Of a DNA stretch of 49,565 bases, positions 10,801 to 16,810 are shown in pieces (the stretch's first letter is position 1; each line of letters opens with the position of its first letter). The notes under the pieces were generated by a model. It was not told the DNA's origin. It saw only the letters and a list, made by a program, of their open reading frames with translations, and made no database searches. The stretch is from an uncultured Mollicutes bacterium. Lineage in GTDB: Bacteria; Bacillota_I; Bacilli_A; ML615J-28; CAG-313. The position numbers and the translations under genes were made by a program. The DNA lies in NCBI GenBank assembly GCA_900539265.1, contig UQBM01000014.1, positions 1-49,565 of the forward strand. Direction: 5' to 3'.

Positions 10801-11278
10801 TTGGTGGTGCTATTCACAAGTTGCAGAAGGTAGAATTTGTTCAAAAGGTGGTAACTTAAATTCAATTGGTATTGAATCTGCTGTTAATCCTGAATCTAAT
10901 TTATGGTATACATGGCAAAGAACTGCACAACTTGTTGCAAGACTTATGTTAGAAAATGATTTAGATATTACTCGTGTTAAAGGACATCATTTCTATTCCG
11001 CAAAAGATTGCCCTCAGCCACTTCTTGAAAATGACCTTGAAATTTGGTGGAAGTTTATCGAAATGGTTGAACATGAATATGATATGTTGACTAAATTTAA
11101 AGATTATCAATTTACTTTTGAATTGAATACAGAAACTACTACGGTTAATAATAATGGTCGTGTCGTTGAACAACCATTATACACTGAGGTTGTTACTTAT
11201 ACTATAACAGTTAACAATGGAACAACATCAGAAACAATCACTCTTTCAACCATTGTTGAAGGTATGTATTGTAAATAA
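1820..11278 (+). CDS. Giant multidomain surface lipoprotein with InlB repeats, beta-helix and C-terminal amidase
   Basis: A 3152-aa protein begun by ATG 1820 with ribosome site AAAAGGAGA. A short basic N-terminus, hydrophobic stretch and lipobox IAAC put the lipidated Cys at residue 24, so it should be anchored to the outer face of the membrane. Domains in order: two Big_2-like Ig modules (about 30-200); about 11 InlB-type B repeats (about 205-1550, ending in LYAKWE-like motifs); a right-handed beta-helix (about 1554-1920); six further B repeats (about 1922-2613); two more Big_2-like modules (about 2617-2790); and an Amidase_2 domain (about 2855-3087) with candidate zinc ligands in VHYTGN, KGHHFYSAKDCP. 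Six B repeats contain a helical insertion listed separately. No LPXTG sorting signal is present at the C-terminus. Its roles are inferred: peptidoglycan cleavage by the amidase, and binding or adhesion by the long stalk. It is transcribed alone between its own promoter and terminator. Confidence 0.9.
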   Translation: MLNIRKRFFLLLTIVGLLFGIAACTNNDDYVRLSFDNDVYEVKVGQTIDVSPIVNKGSNVGAVTIEYTSYDDQIASYSNGKLQGLRVGETVIKVVCSEKPIAYDIATVRVVANSLPEVEFEPLQQNMLKGTTQTLKYHFVPEYSNALMSFISANPEIATVDENGVITGVAKGVAIIIARATDELDENQYRDYAFVVEVLEADFAIQYELNGGTNDPSNPAGYNVLNLPIVLKNATKLGHNFVGWYDNPEFNGNPITEIAANSTGDITLYAKWEVSVFDITYELNGGTNASENPDQYDVNKLPLLLEEPTKTGYNFLGWYLGDEKVDSIADGTIGEVKLVAKWEIATYNITFDLVGGLWQDLTGIEWPYNRDRNKMVADFIVDFNKHSGKTVAADGSDFFARSWMADGSSAGYKFLISTEYGSKWGWLLDFINDNRLANGKTVLNENDNQAEARGELHNFLNACAPGDKGGNASYGCDYSTEEGTNGFWLYMVDLEEVLVPKTYTIESEDILLPEIAYKMGYKFLGWFLNGERVEKIVKGTTGDLNFVAEWEIVEYTIEYNLNGGLFDIYLYSSREEMVDDFLTDAMTYYGKDKKPNCMVDDSGTNVGFTNVFTAIYGIFSSEEYGTKWAWLKEYIINTATDAKASLESGNEAYWRYSLGAFLFEDHRTSWPASADYTNDELANGFWSLLLKEGAVGPQNTYTVNDEVILLTPTKEGCVFLGWFLNGEKIEKISKGTIGNLVLEAKWYNPNAELDIDYQLDGGVLPEDAPTKFVAKDGLVTLPTPIKVGYMFKGWYEDIECTKEVTNIASGRSEGVVLYALWELETYKIEYETNGGEFLTDSVAPLYATFDELVSEFINDYSNFTGISGITAESFYGKSNQYGLYGFFKNEEMATKWNWLLNFVIEMATEVGYSGKAYLMLFAGAANFNKYSRSNFAAFLQQTHLTKISPISMNFENVDSEALWAACPTKDIQIGIEAKYDYTVLDLPLELATPNKEGATFIGWYTNSDLKNGKIDKLTIETIGNIKLYARWSDSTINFDTFNINYELDGGVLEEGAPTSYVEETGVALKGATKPGYTFKGWYLDVECTKVVTEITAQDKGDITLYACWEAVTYTITYEVGEGTLPVETVRVSGYDSLEQIVEDLLKDYSSYTGNTYTTPADLGTSAWPSDADRNFGTFYLSNVNGVNMYEKYSWLLEYLLEVNTSGEYPRILVKYKNPATCVEVADETYAFYYAFKGFVQAMQYHSGNSYWETANYADATVLNKALDFAPDAVYEEKPVSAEFTLETLPFELPIPTAPEGKKFVGWYQNSEFSGDVWFEVPVGTIGDLTLYAKYVDLNEKVKYSIVYVLGDGTLSGDIQTEYTAGEVLTLTANAIREGYIFKGWYLDATCTQLVTEISADTLGNITLYACWEAIEYSVEFVNVDGLGTQTMAFDDLLPVPTKEGYTFKGWYRNPDFSGDVVTTVVGEGKYYAKWEENATYYNIEYVLDGATLPEGNWNQYNKLTGLVLPIAHKEGARFIGWTLDEKGLQFIEEIVAGSEGDYKLYAIFEENKSMLVVGADAQFKTLAEALTAANEGDTIKLLPGEYDEDVTIDKANLTIIGSNASLNPNVDTRGEEALLKGVISVSTTATNLTINGLAFTGKAKIKNNSDGNYQGFNFLNNLVYDTEVDSSNWGETGRYLISAFIEFKMSSGGTTNNFYFANNRFENVSTTNILVNRVKNLTVDNCVFLDFDHDAIRLEGGYNYGDLYFTGNLFEQTVVNNGNNAIFLQAVAGASGTTTKVLVANNTFKQIGNSSVSLPYNGAISAHTFQEAKTDWEITGNIFDHCYNYLYLRNNGASASNWSCKVENNQFLGLPATHYFGTYNGSDTETTNPHLAEFGANYYEDNDGEVITDLSVYSDLFKHLKTYGTTLSDDLIIRKNSVIYVLNGGKLEGSAIVDYDAADNDYSLAVPTKDGYKFLGWTTINGVKLTKLDKGTTGIVTVYANWYQLPVYSTINYVLNGGTLSKDAPVEYKEGIGTKLLNPTLNESFFVGWYLSDDFSGNPVTEITPDMTGDITLYARFAAYVYKNIEYVLDGGILPDNAPTNYVVTVGVDLSNIVPTKDGHKFLGWFDNAEGLGNPITEISKDEEEDITLYALWQDESVNFDVTYVLNGGNTKWDSRDALITEFLSDFSAIAGKTITAANFTTAARETEFNALIKDDAMWAKWKWLFEFIASTDKHEKAPDFYNKVLNDRDGSDPDNKWFLTRDFAGFVNKTIGNFWFSVSPVDYSLFVNADGFWSLIETEYKAVDTNTLLTPYRPYYIFEGWYDNPELIGNPVKVIESDCTLYAKWSKQTVTLTYVMGDVDATMDQTEVLVHVSDSFDLATPTYDDRYLKFNGWYLEPECINPVTKVNEYTNSDMTVYASWTEIDGYTINYVLNGGSLIYEDRDALLADFLKDYNEAMGKSYLTVADIPTGNFADINYHTFFTKVLSDGTNIREKWLWLAEYLLELSRRDLPSNNCNILGLDALINNKPYTGDAIYGLSYAFRAFLIGTTIRPGSSYSSVDYTIYENAHGFWDKLSAAENTEYLNNKGTVILPTAYLENYKFVGWYTNPEFTGEPVTSVEDTITLYAKFVEATPVESVSIDNKITELKRYETYQLEWSINPSNANIQAVKFESSDTSVATVDNKGLITTISNGTVTIKMTSLSPSGKTDEFTFEVYSPDHFDINYETNSYVEIGKSILLLADYVKRDGSKVNLVWSSLTPEIASVDAGAVTGLKAGQAVIRVALADDESTYQDFIVTVLDSNLSDALKYILSAHESNAFLSYDLGIGAGTPAYYRDIVGSVSKLLYNEPLTIDDRYYATANANDKNHGGKMSSIEFITVHYTGNMGKGSTASANANYFANDTSTSIHYVTGNDGVFSVLDDSYVAYHAGDGTSVKFEWFPTGVTYKDGDPVYPVFGITANSKFSINGVETTISVPEGTTAATKKVTDSKWINDMGLAFKIVDGQYYMGTTWWCYSQVAEGRICSKGGNLNSIGIESAVNPESNLWYTWQRTAQLVARLMLENDLDITRVKGHHFYSAKDCPQPLLENDLEIWWKFIEMVEHEYDMLTKFKDYQFTFELNTETTTVNNNGRVVEQPLYTEVVTYTITVNNGTTSETITLSTIVEGMYCK
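2889..3320 (+). repeat. Helical insertion module, copy 1
   Basis: Residues about 357-500 of the giant lipoprotein. It shows the signature shared by all six copies: KMVADFIVDF, then GSKWGWLLDF, then ELHNFL, then NGFW near the end. It sits between the first strand and the LP/GY-x-FLGW core of a B repeat. Confidence 0.7.
3532..3900 (+). repeat. Helical insertion module, copy 2
   Basis: Residues about 571-694. Signature: EMVDDFLTDA, GTKWAWLKEY, SLGAFLFEDH, NGFWSLLLKE. Same position within its host B repeat as copy 1. Confidence 0.7.
4353..4735 (+). repeat. Helical insertion module, copy 3
   Basis: Residues about 845-972. Signature: ELVSEFINDY, ATKWNWLLNF, NFAAFLQQTH. The closing GFW is replaced by ALWAACPT, so this is a diverged copy. 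Confidence 0.65.
5213..5635 (+). repeat. Helical insertion module, copy 4
   Basis: Residues about 1132-1272. Signature: QIVEDLLKDY, YEKYSWLLEYLLE, AFKGFVQAM. The closing GFW motif is absent. This copy and copy 6 are the longest. Confidence 0.65.
6479..7580 (+). other. Right-handed parallel beta-helix domain within the giant lipoprotein
   Basis: Residues about 1554-1920. It opens with the FKTLAEALTAANEGDTIKL type motif, then PGEY, seen at the start of many pectate-lyase-like beta-helices. Asn-rich turns follow, such as NNLVYD, NNRFENVS, NCVFLDFDHDAIRLEGG, GNLFEQ, NNTFKQIGN and GNIFDHCYNY. Known members bind or cleave polysaccharide; no catalytic residues can be assigned by eye, so binding or structural use is equally likely. 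Confidence 0.75.
8288..8675 (+). repeat. Helical insertion module, copy 5
   Basis: Residues about 2157-2285. Signature: ALITEFLSDF, WAKWKWLFEF, DFAGFVNKT, DGFWSLIE. It starts with DSRDAL, closely matching DRDAL of copy 6. Confidence 0.7.
9089..9515 (+). repeat. Helical insertion module, copy 6
   Basis: Residues about 2424-2566. Signature: ALLADFLKDY, REKWLWLAEYLLE, AFRAFLIGT, HGFWDKL. It directly precedes the last B-repeat core before the Ig and amidase modules. Confidence 0.7.
10382..11080 (+). other. Amidase_2 catalytic domain of the giant lipoprotein
   Basis: Residues about 2855-3087. Candidate zinc ligands are the His in FITVHYTGN, one His of GHHFYSAKDCP and the Cys in the same motif. 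SIHYVTGNDGVFSVLDD and AYHAGDG match the substrate-groove region of the family. Between AYHAGDG and GGNLNSIGIE lies an extra segment of about 90 residues that is also present, slightly shorter, in the truncated paralogue at 58-1605. Confidence 0.8.
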
Positions 11279-11286
11279 TAAAAATT

Positions 11287-11318
11287 GAGCGATTTGAGTG
11301 ATTCAAATCGCTCTTTTT
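11287..11318 (+). terminator. Strong rho-independent terminator after the giant lipoprotein gene
   Basis: GAGCGATTTGA (11287-11297) and TCAAATCGCTC (11303-11313) form a perfect 11-bp stem with a 5-base loop, followed by TTTTT. Confidence 0.9.
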
Positions 11319-11335
11319 ATGTACATTACTTTCAC

Positions 11336-11364
11336 TTGCAAAAAAACCTAAAATTTGATATAAT
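11336..11364 (+). promoter_or_regulatory. Promoter of the rsmE operon
   Basis: TTGCAA (11336-11341), 17-bp spacer, TATAAT (11359-11364), 23 bp before the rsmE start. Confidence 0.75.
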
Positions 11365-11387
11365 TATTAAAGAAAGTCGGTGATAGA

Positions 11388-12119
11388 ATGCAACGATATT
11401 TTGTTAAAAATGAAGCTATTATAAATGATATTGTTAAGATAATGGGGGATGATTATCTACATATTACTAGAGTAATGCGGATGAAGTGCAATGACAATGT
11501 TATCATTTGTAATGAAGATAAATCATGGATTTGTTCAATTAAGGAAATTACTGATAATAGTGTTTCTTTGCAAATTGTAAAAGAACTAGAAGAAAAAAAA
11601 GAATTACCGATTGAGGTAACAATAGCACAAGGAATTATACGTAGAGAGAAAATGGAAGAAGTAATTGATAAGATTACTCAAATGGGTGCATTATATTATA
11701 TACCTATTCAAATGGATAGGTGTAATGTGAAAATAAAAGATGAAAAAATTGATAAAAAAATAGAAAGAATGAACAAAATTGCTAAAGAGGCCGCTGAACA
11801 AAGTCATAGAACTAAAATACTCAAAGTAAAGTATCCAATCAATTTTATTAATATGATGAATTTGAAAAAAGAATATGATTTATGTCTATATGCCTACGAA
11901 AATCACGTTAATACTAAAACTTTAAGAGAGGTATTATTAAATAGAAGTTATAATAAAATTATTATTTTAGTTGGACCTGAAGGTGGAATTAGCGATGAAG
12001 AAGTTAAAATTCTTAATGAAAATAATTTTATTGCTGTAAGTTTAGGACCAAGAATTTTAAGAACTGAGGTAGCACCAACGTATATTCTTTCTGCGATTTC
12101 TTATGAGTTGGAGGAATAA
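11388..12119 (+). CDS. rsmE: 16S rRNA (uracil-1498-N3)-methyltransferase RsmE
   Basis: The 243-aa product methylates N3 of U1498 in 16S rRNA of the small subunit, using S-adenosylmethionine. The N-terminal RNA-binding part (MQRYFV, HITRVMRMK) leads into a SPOUT methyltransferase domain. Diagnostic motifs are EQSHRTKI, LVGPEGGISDEEV and the knot motif LGPRILRTEVAP near the C-terminus. Length is typical for the family. The start at ATG 11388 is preceded by AAAGTCGGTGAT, which supplies a GGTGAT ribosome site. It is the first gene of a four-gene run (rsmE, mtaB, DEAD-box helicase, nfo) with one-base gaps or short overlaps, so co-transcription is likely. Confidence 0.93.
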   Translation: MQRYFVKNEAIINDIVKIMGDDYLHITRVMRMKCNDNVIICNEDKSWICSIKEITDNSVSLQIVKELEEKKELPIEVTIAQGIIRREKMEEVIDKITQMGALYYIPIQMDRCNVKIKDEKIDKKIERMNKIAKEAAEQSHRTKILKVKYPINFINMMNLKKEYDLCLYAYENHVNTKTLREVLLNRSYNKIIILVGPEGGISDEEVKILNENNFIAVSLGPRILRTEVAPTYILSAISYELEE

Positions 12120-12120
12120 A

Positions 12121-13419
12121 ATGGATTTTTTAACAATTACTTTAGGTTGTAAAGTAAATTTATATGAAACGGAATCATTAATTGAATATTTAGAAAATAA
12201 AGGGTGGAAATATAAAAAAGATAGTAATGATGTAGATGTCGTTATTATTAATACATGTACGGTTACAGCAACTTCTGATCAAAAAAGTAGACAAATGATT
12301 CGTCATGCAAAACGTAATAATCCTAAGGCAATAGTTGTAGCAATGGGGTGTTTTGTACAAACTCATCAAAATGATGCTGAAAAATTGGCCGAAATAGTAA
12401 TTGGAACTAGTGATAGATTAAAAATATATGATTTAGTTAATGATTATGTAATGAATAAACATAAGATAAATTACATCATTGATTTGAATAATTTTAGTAA
12501 ATATGAGGAAATGAAATTAAGTAAGCTCACTACCCATACTAGAGGATTTGTTAAAATTCAAGATGGTTGTGAAAACTTTTGTAGTTATTGTTTAATTCCA
12601 TATGCAAGAGGAAAAATTAAAAGTCGAAAACCTGAAGATGTTATTACTGAGATTGAACAATTAGTGATGTTTGGAACCAAAGAGGTAATTATAGCAGGTA
12701 TAAATACTGGTACTTATGGTAAAGATTTAGGAAATATTAATTTGGCAAAATTGATTGAATTGATAATGACAAAAACCAATTTATGGCGATTAAGACTATC
12801 ATCAATTGAATTAATGGAAGTATCAGATGAACTTTTATCCATAATGAAAAAGTACCAATATCGAATAGCAAATCATCTTCATATTCCTCTTCAAGGTGGT
12901 AGTGATCAAACTTTAATAAGGATGAGAAGAAAGTATTTGACGGCTGACTATCGTAATCTAATTGCAAAAATTAGAAATGATTTTCCAAATATTGCTATTA
13001 CAACTGATTGTTTAGCAGGATTTGTTGGTGAAACAGAGGATGAATTTAGGGATTCAGTAGCATTTATAAAAGAGATGAATTTTGCTAATATGCATATATT
13101 TCCCTACTCTAGAAGAAAAGGAACAAAAGCTGATGAAATGAATGGCCATTTGGATAATATGGTCATAAAAGAACGTGCTAAAAAATTAACATTAATTGCA
13201 AAGGAAATGAGAGAATCATATCAAAAAAAATTCCTTGGTCAAATTGTTGAAGTATTATTTGAACAACAAAAAGGGAGTTATTTTGTTGGTCACACGAGTA
13301 ATTATCTAGAAATATATTGTACAGATGGGAATCCAAATATTATTAATGAAATTAGAAAATGTTTAATAATCAATTTTGAAAGAGGAAAATTATATGCCAA
13401 AATCGAAGGAGAAATATAA
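12121..13419 (+). CDS. mtaB: tRNA methylthiotransferase MtaB
   Basis: A 432-aa radical-SAM enzyme that converts t6A37 to ms2t6A37 in ANN-decoding tRNAs. The N-terminal MTTase domain has cluster-binding Cys in LGCKVN (about residue 10), INTCTVT and MGCFVQ. The radical-SAM CxxxCxxC reads CENFCSYC after VKIQDGC, and the C-terminal 60 residues fit a TRAM-like RNA-binding domain. An ATG at 12103 is in frame, but GGAGG at 12110-12114 lies between it and ATG 12121, so I place the start at 12121, one base after the rsmE stop. Family distinction from MiaB and RimO rests on the GCKVNLYETE opening and is fairly secure. Confidence 0.9.
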   Translation: MDFLTITLGCKVNLYETESLIEYLENKGWKYKKDSNDVDVVIINTCTVTATSDQKSRQMIRHAKRNNPKAIVVAMGCFVQTHQNDAEKLAEIVIGTSDRLKIYDLVNDYVMNKHKINYIIDLNNFSKYEEMKLSKLTTHTRGFVKIQDGCENFCSYCLIPYARGKIKSRKPEDVITEIEQLVMFGTKEVIIAGINTGTYGKDLGNINLAKLIELIMTKTNLWRLRLSSIELMEVSDELLSIMKKYQYRIANHLHIPLQGGSDQTLIRMRRKYLTADYRNLIAKIRNDFPNIAITTDCLAGFVGETEDEFRDSVAFIKEMNFANMHIFPYSRRKGTKADEMNGHLDNMVIKERAKKLTLIAKEMRESYQKKFLGQIVEVLFEQQKGSYFVGHTSNYLEIYCTDGNPNIINEIRKCLIINFERGKLYAKIEGEI

Positions 13420-14756
13420 TGAATGAATTTAAAGATTATAATTTAAAACCATATTTATATAAAGCATTGGATTTTATTCATTTTAAAAATCCAACACAAG
13501 TTCAGGAAATGGTTATTCCTTCTGTTCTTTCTGGTGAAAGTTTGATGGTTGAAAGTGCTACTGGAAGCGGAAAAACGCATGCTTTTTTGATTCCTATTTT
13601 ACAAAATATGGATGAAGAAAGAAGAGATGTGCAAGTAGTTATTATTTCCCCTACAAGAGAACTTGCGACGCAATTGCATAAAGTTTGCTTAGAACTTACG
13701 CAGTTTAGTGATAAAGAAATAGAAGTAGCAAAAGTAATTGGAGGAATCGATCGTGAATTAGAAATAAAAAGATATGAAAAAAAACAACCTAATATTGTCA
13801 TCGGTACAATTGGAAGATTAATGGATTTGGTTATAAATGCTAATGTTTTAAAAATACATAATGCTCAAACTGTTGTAATAGATGAGGCTGATATGATATT
13901 TGAGGAAAAAGAATTAATCGAGGTTGATAAAATTATGGCTAAAGTTCAAGGTAAGCCTCAATTTTTAATTTTTAGTGCTACAATTCCTAAAGGCCTCAGG
14001 CATTTTTTAAATAAATATTTGGAAAAAATTAAGACAATTGTCATAAAGGAGAAAAATTTAACTACTGCCAATATTGAACATTTAATGTTACAATGTAAAG
14101 CAAGAAATAAAGAAAAAGTATTATTGGAGTTGCTTCATATAATTAATCCTTTTTTAGCAATCATTTTTGTTAATACTAAAGAACAAGTAGAAAAAATTGC
14201 AATGATTCTTTCCAAAGAAGGTTTTAGAATTGGTAAATTACATGGTGCAATGGAAGATAGAATTCGTAAACAAATGTTAAAAAGAATTGATGCTTTGGAA
14301 TATCAATATATAGTAGCAAGTGATATTGCTGCAAGGGGGATTGATATAAAAGGTGTTAGTCACATAATTAATTTTGATTTACCTAATGATATTGAATTTT
14401 ATATACATCGTACAGGTCGTACAGCAAGATATAATAATACGGGATATGCGTATTCTCTTTATGCTTATGATGATGATAATTATATTAAAAACTTACAAAA
14501 TAAAGGTCTTAAACCTAAATTTGTTAAGATTCAAAATAATGAGATTGTAGAAACTAAATTTTTTGTCAAAAAAGAACGGGGATTTATTAAAACGATTGAA
14601 AATCAAGTACATAGTAGTACTAAGATGCCAAAAAAAGTAAAGCCAGGGTATCGAAAAAAACGACTTGAAGAAATTAATAAAAAAATAAAAAAAATTAAAA
14701 AAGAACATATCAATGAAATATATAGAAAAAAAGCTAAAGCAGAAAGAGGAAAATAA
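13419..14756 (+). CDS. DEAD-box ATP-dependent RNA helicase
   Basis: A 445-aa helicase with Q motif (KNPTQVQEMVIP), Walker A SATGSGKT, PTRELATQ, GTIGRLMD, the DEAD box in VIDEADMIFE, FSATIP, and the C-terminal ARGIDIKGV and HRTGRTAR motifs. The last 60 residues are Lys/Arg-rich, a common RNA-binding tail. It unwinds RNA duplexes, probably in ribosome assembly or mRNA turnover, and resembles CshB-type helicases of Bacilli, though I cannot fix the subfamily. Its ATG shares bases with the mtaB stop (TAATG), indicating translational coupling. Confidence 0.92.
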   Translation: MNEFKDYNLKPYLYKALDFIHFKNPTQVQEMVIPSVLSGESLMVESATGSGKTHAFLIPILQNMDEERRDVQVVIISPTRELATQLHKVCLELTQFSDKEIEVAKVIGGIDRELEIKRYEKKQPNIVIGTIGRLMDLVINANVLKIHNAQTVVIDEADMIFEEKELIEVDKIMAKVQGKPQFLIFSATIPKGLRHFLNKYLEKIKTIVIKEKNLTTANIEHLMLQCKARNKEKVLLELLHIINPFLAIIFVNTKEQVEKIAMILSKEGFRIGKLHGAMEDRIRKQMLKRIDALEYQYIVASDIAARGIDIKGVSHIINFDLPNDIEFYIHRTGRTARYNNTGYAYSLYAYDDDNYIKNLQNKGLKPKFVKIQNNEIVETKFFVKKERGFIKTIENQVHSSTKMPKKVKPGYRKKRLEEINKKIKKIKKEHINEIYRKKAKAERGK

Positions 14757-15661
14757 TGAAAATTGGTTCACATGTTTCAAATAATGGTTCAAAAATGTTA
14801 ATAGGTAGTGTTGAGGAGATACTTTCCTATGGTGGGAATTGTTTGATGGTTTATTTAGGAGCCCCTCAAAATACTTTTAGAAAACCAATTGAAAATCAAA
14901 ATGCTCCCAAAGCAATCGATCTTGCAAAGCAATTTGGAATTAATAGTGAAGATATAATTGTTCATGCACCTTATATTGTGAATCTTGCCCAGATGGATGA
15001 TAATAAATTTAACTTTGCAATTAACTTTATTGCCCAAGAATTGCGTGGTGTGGATAGAATTGGTGCAAAATATTTAGTATTACATCCTGGTGCTCATATG
15101 GGTTTTGGTACTGAAATCGGATTAAAAAGAATATCAAATGGTATTAATCAGATATTAGATTTAACTAAAGATTGTAAAAGTGTAATAGCCATTGAAACAA
15201 TGGCTGGTAAGGGAACTGAATGTGGTAAAAATTTTGAAGAAATTAAAGTTATCATAGATGGTATTAATGATAAAAATAGGATAGGTGTGTGTTTGGATAC
15301 ATGTCATATTCATGATAGTGGCTATGATATAGTAAATGATTATGAAGGTGTTATAAATAACTTTGAAGAAGTAATTGGCATCAATTATTTAAAAGTAATT
15401 CATATTAATGATTCAAAAAATATCAGAGGTTCTCATAAGGATCGACACGAAAATATTGGTTTTGGTCATCTTGGTTTTGATACAATAAATAAAATATGTA
15501 ATGATAATCGCTTTGAAAAGATTCCTAAAATTTTAGAGACCCCTTATGTTGAAGTGAGTAAAAATTTATCATATCCACCATATAAATATGAAATTGAAAT
15601 GATTAAAAATGGTAAATTTGATAGTGAATTAATTGATAGAATAAAGCAATATGCTGTATAA
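14756..15661 (+). CDS. nfo: Deoxyribonuclease IV (endonuclease IV, AP endonuclease)
   Basis: The 301-aa TIM-barrel enzyme nicks DNA 5' to abasic sites in base-excision repair. All expected trinuclear zinc ligands are visible: HAPY, LHPGAH, AIETMAG, CLDTCHIHDSGYD, HINDSK, KDRHENIGFGHLG and LETPY. MKIGSHVS is the characteristic opening. The ATG overlaps the helicase stop (TAATG), making it the last gene of the rsmE operon. It faces ispG and is separated from it by a shared hairpin. Confidence 0.95.
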   Translation: MKIGSHVSNNGSKMLIGSVEEILSYGGNCLMVYLGAPQNTFRKPIENQNAPKAIDLAKQFGINSEDIIVHAPYIVNLAQMDDNKFNFAINFIAQELRGVDRIGAKYLVLHPGAHMGFGTEIGLKRISNGINQILDLTKDCKSVIAIETMAGKGTECGKNFEEIKVIIDGINDKNRIGVCLDTCHIHDSGYDIVNDYEGVINNFEEVIGINYLKVIHINDSKNIRGSHKDRHENIGFGHLGFDTINKICNDNRFEKIPKILETPYVEVSKNLSYPPYKYEIEMIKNGKFDSELIDRIKQYAV

Positions 15662-15666
15662 AAAAT

Positions 15667-15728
15667 AAAATAACATTAGAAGAATTAGCCTTTTTCAAAA
15701 CTAGTTTTTCAAATGTTATTTTTTATTA
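15667..15728. terminator. Bidirectional terminator between nfo and ispG
   Basis: AATAACATT (15669-15677) pairs with AATGTTATT (15712-15720). Ts flank it on the plus side, and A-rich sequence before the first arm gives Ts for the minus strand. The loop is about 34 bases, so the structure is weaker than other terminators here. Its right arm overlaps the ispG stop region. Confidence 0.5.
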
Positions 15729-16768
15729 ATTATTTCTAAAATGGCGGTTTTTAACTCATCAACTATCATATTTTCAGGTATTTTTTTAATGATAACACCT
15801 TTTTTAAATAATACAGCTTCATTTTTACCACCTGCAATTCCAATATCAGCATCTCTCGCCTCACCAGGTCCATTAACTGCACATCCCATAATGGCAACTT
15901 TAATATTGATATGCAATTCATTCAAAAAATGTTCAATTTCGGTGACAATAGGCTCCATATTATATGCTGTTCTACCACAAGTAGGACAACTAATAAGAGT
16001 TGGTTTTTGATATAAATTAAACATGGATAAGATTTCTTTGGCAACAATAATTTCATTAAGAGGATTGCCTGTTAAAGATACTCTAATCGTCTCTCCAATG
16101 CCTTCATTTAGTAAAGTTCCTAGAACATAACTTGATCTAATGGTTCCGCTATTTATTGTGCCGGATTCTGTAAGACCAATATGAATTGGATAATCAAATT
16201 TTTTAGCAAGTAAACGATTTGCTTCAATTGTTGTTTGTAAATCAGTTGCTTTAATGCTTAAAACTATATTATAAAAGTTAAATGATTCTAATAGTAAAAT
16301 ATAGTTTTCCATACTTTCTAAAAGTGCTTCAGCGGTTACACCATGATATTTTTCATATATGTTCTTTTCTAGAGAACCAGAATTAATACCAACTCTAATA
16401 GGAATATTCTTTTCTTTACATTTTTCAACTATTTTTTTTATTTCATCAATGTTACCAATATTTCCAGGGTTAATTCTTATTTTATCAGCCCCTGCTTCAA
16501 TTGCCTTAATGGCAAGTTTATAATTAAAATGTATATCTGCAACAATTGGTAAGTTTACACCTTTTTTTATTTCACTAATTGCAGTAGCATCTTCTTCATC
16601 AACAATGCTAACTCGTACAATCTGTGCACCTAATTTATTTAATGCATTAATTTGCTCGATTGTTGATTTGATATCTTTAGTTTTGGTATTAGTCATTGAT
16701 TGAATAATTACAGGATGATTATTACCAATAGTAATATTACCAACTTTAATCTCTTTTGTTTTTCTCAT
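15716..16768 (-). CDS. ispG: 4-hydroxy-3-methylbut-2-en-1-yl diphosphate synthase
   Basis: The 350-aa iron-sulfur enzyme performs the penultimate step of the MEP isoprenoid pathway, making HMBPP from cyclic methylerythritol diphosphate. Visible features are the TIM-barrel start KVGNITIGNNHPVIIQSMTN, IVADIHFNYKLA, KIRINPGN, and the cluster Cys in SCPTCGRT and MGCAVNGPGEA. Length is typical for the short bacterial form. The start is supported by AAAGGAG at 16771-16778. Only 27 bases separate it from the upstream HTH gene and a terminator-like hairpin occupies them. Confidence 0.95.
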   Translation of the reverse strand: MRKTKEIKVGNITIGNNHPVIIQSMTNTKTKDIKSTIEQINALNKLGAQIVRVSIVDEEDATAISEIKKGVNLPIVADIHFNYKLAIKAIEAGADKIRINPGNIGNIDEIKKIVEKCKEKNIPIRVGINSGSLEKNIYEKYHGVTAEALLESMENYILLLESFNFYNIVLSIKATDLQTTIEANRLLAKKFDYPIHIGLTESGTINSGTIRSSYVLGTLLNEGIGETIRVSLTGNPLNEIIVAKEILSMFNLYQKPTLISCPTCGRTAYNMEPIVTEIEHFLNELHINIKVAIMGCAVNGPGEARDADIGIAGGKNEAVLFKKGVIIKKIPENMIVDELKTAILEIINKK

Positions 16769-16780
16769 CGTAACTCCTTT

Positions 16781-16810
16781 TTAAAAAACTCTAAATTAGG
16801 ATTTAGAGTT
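16781..16810 (-). terminator. Terminator-like hairpin between HTH gene and ispG
   Basis: Read on the minus strand, a 10-bp perfect stem (16810-16801 with 16796-16787), a 4-base loop and six Ts. It contains the last codons of the HTH gene and ends just before the ispG ribosome site, leaving no room for a separate ispG promoter in the gap. Confidence 0.75.
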
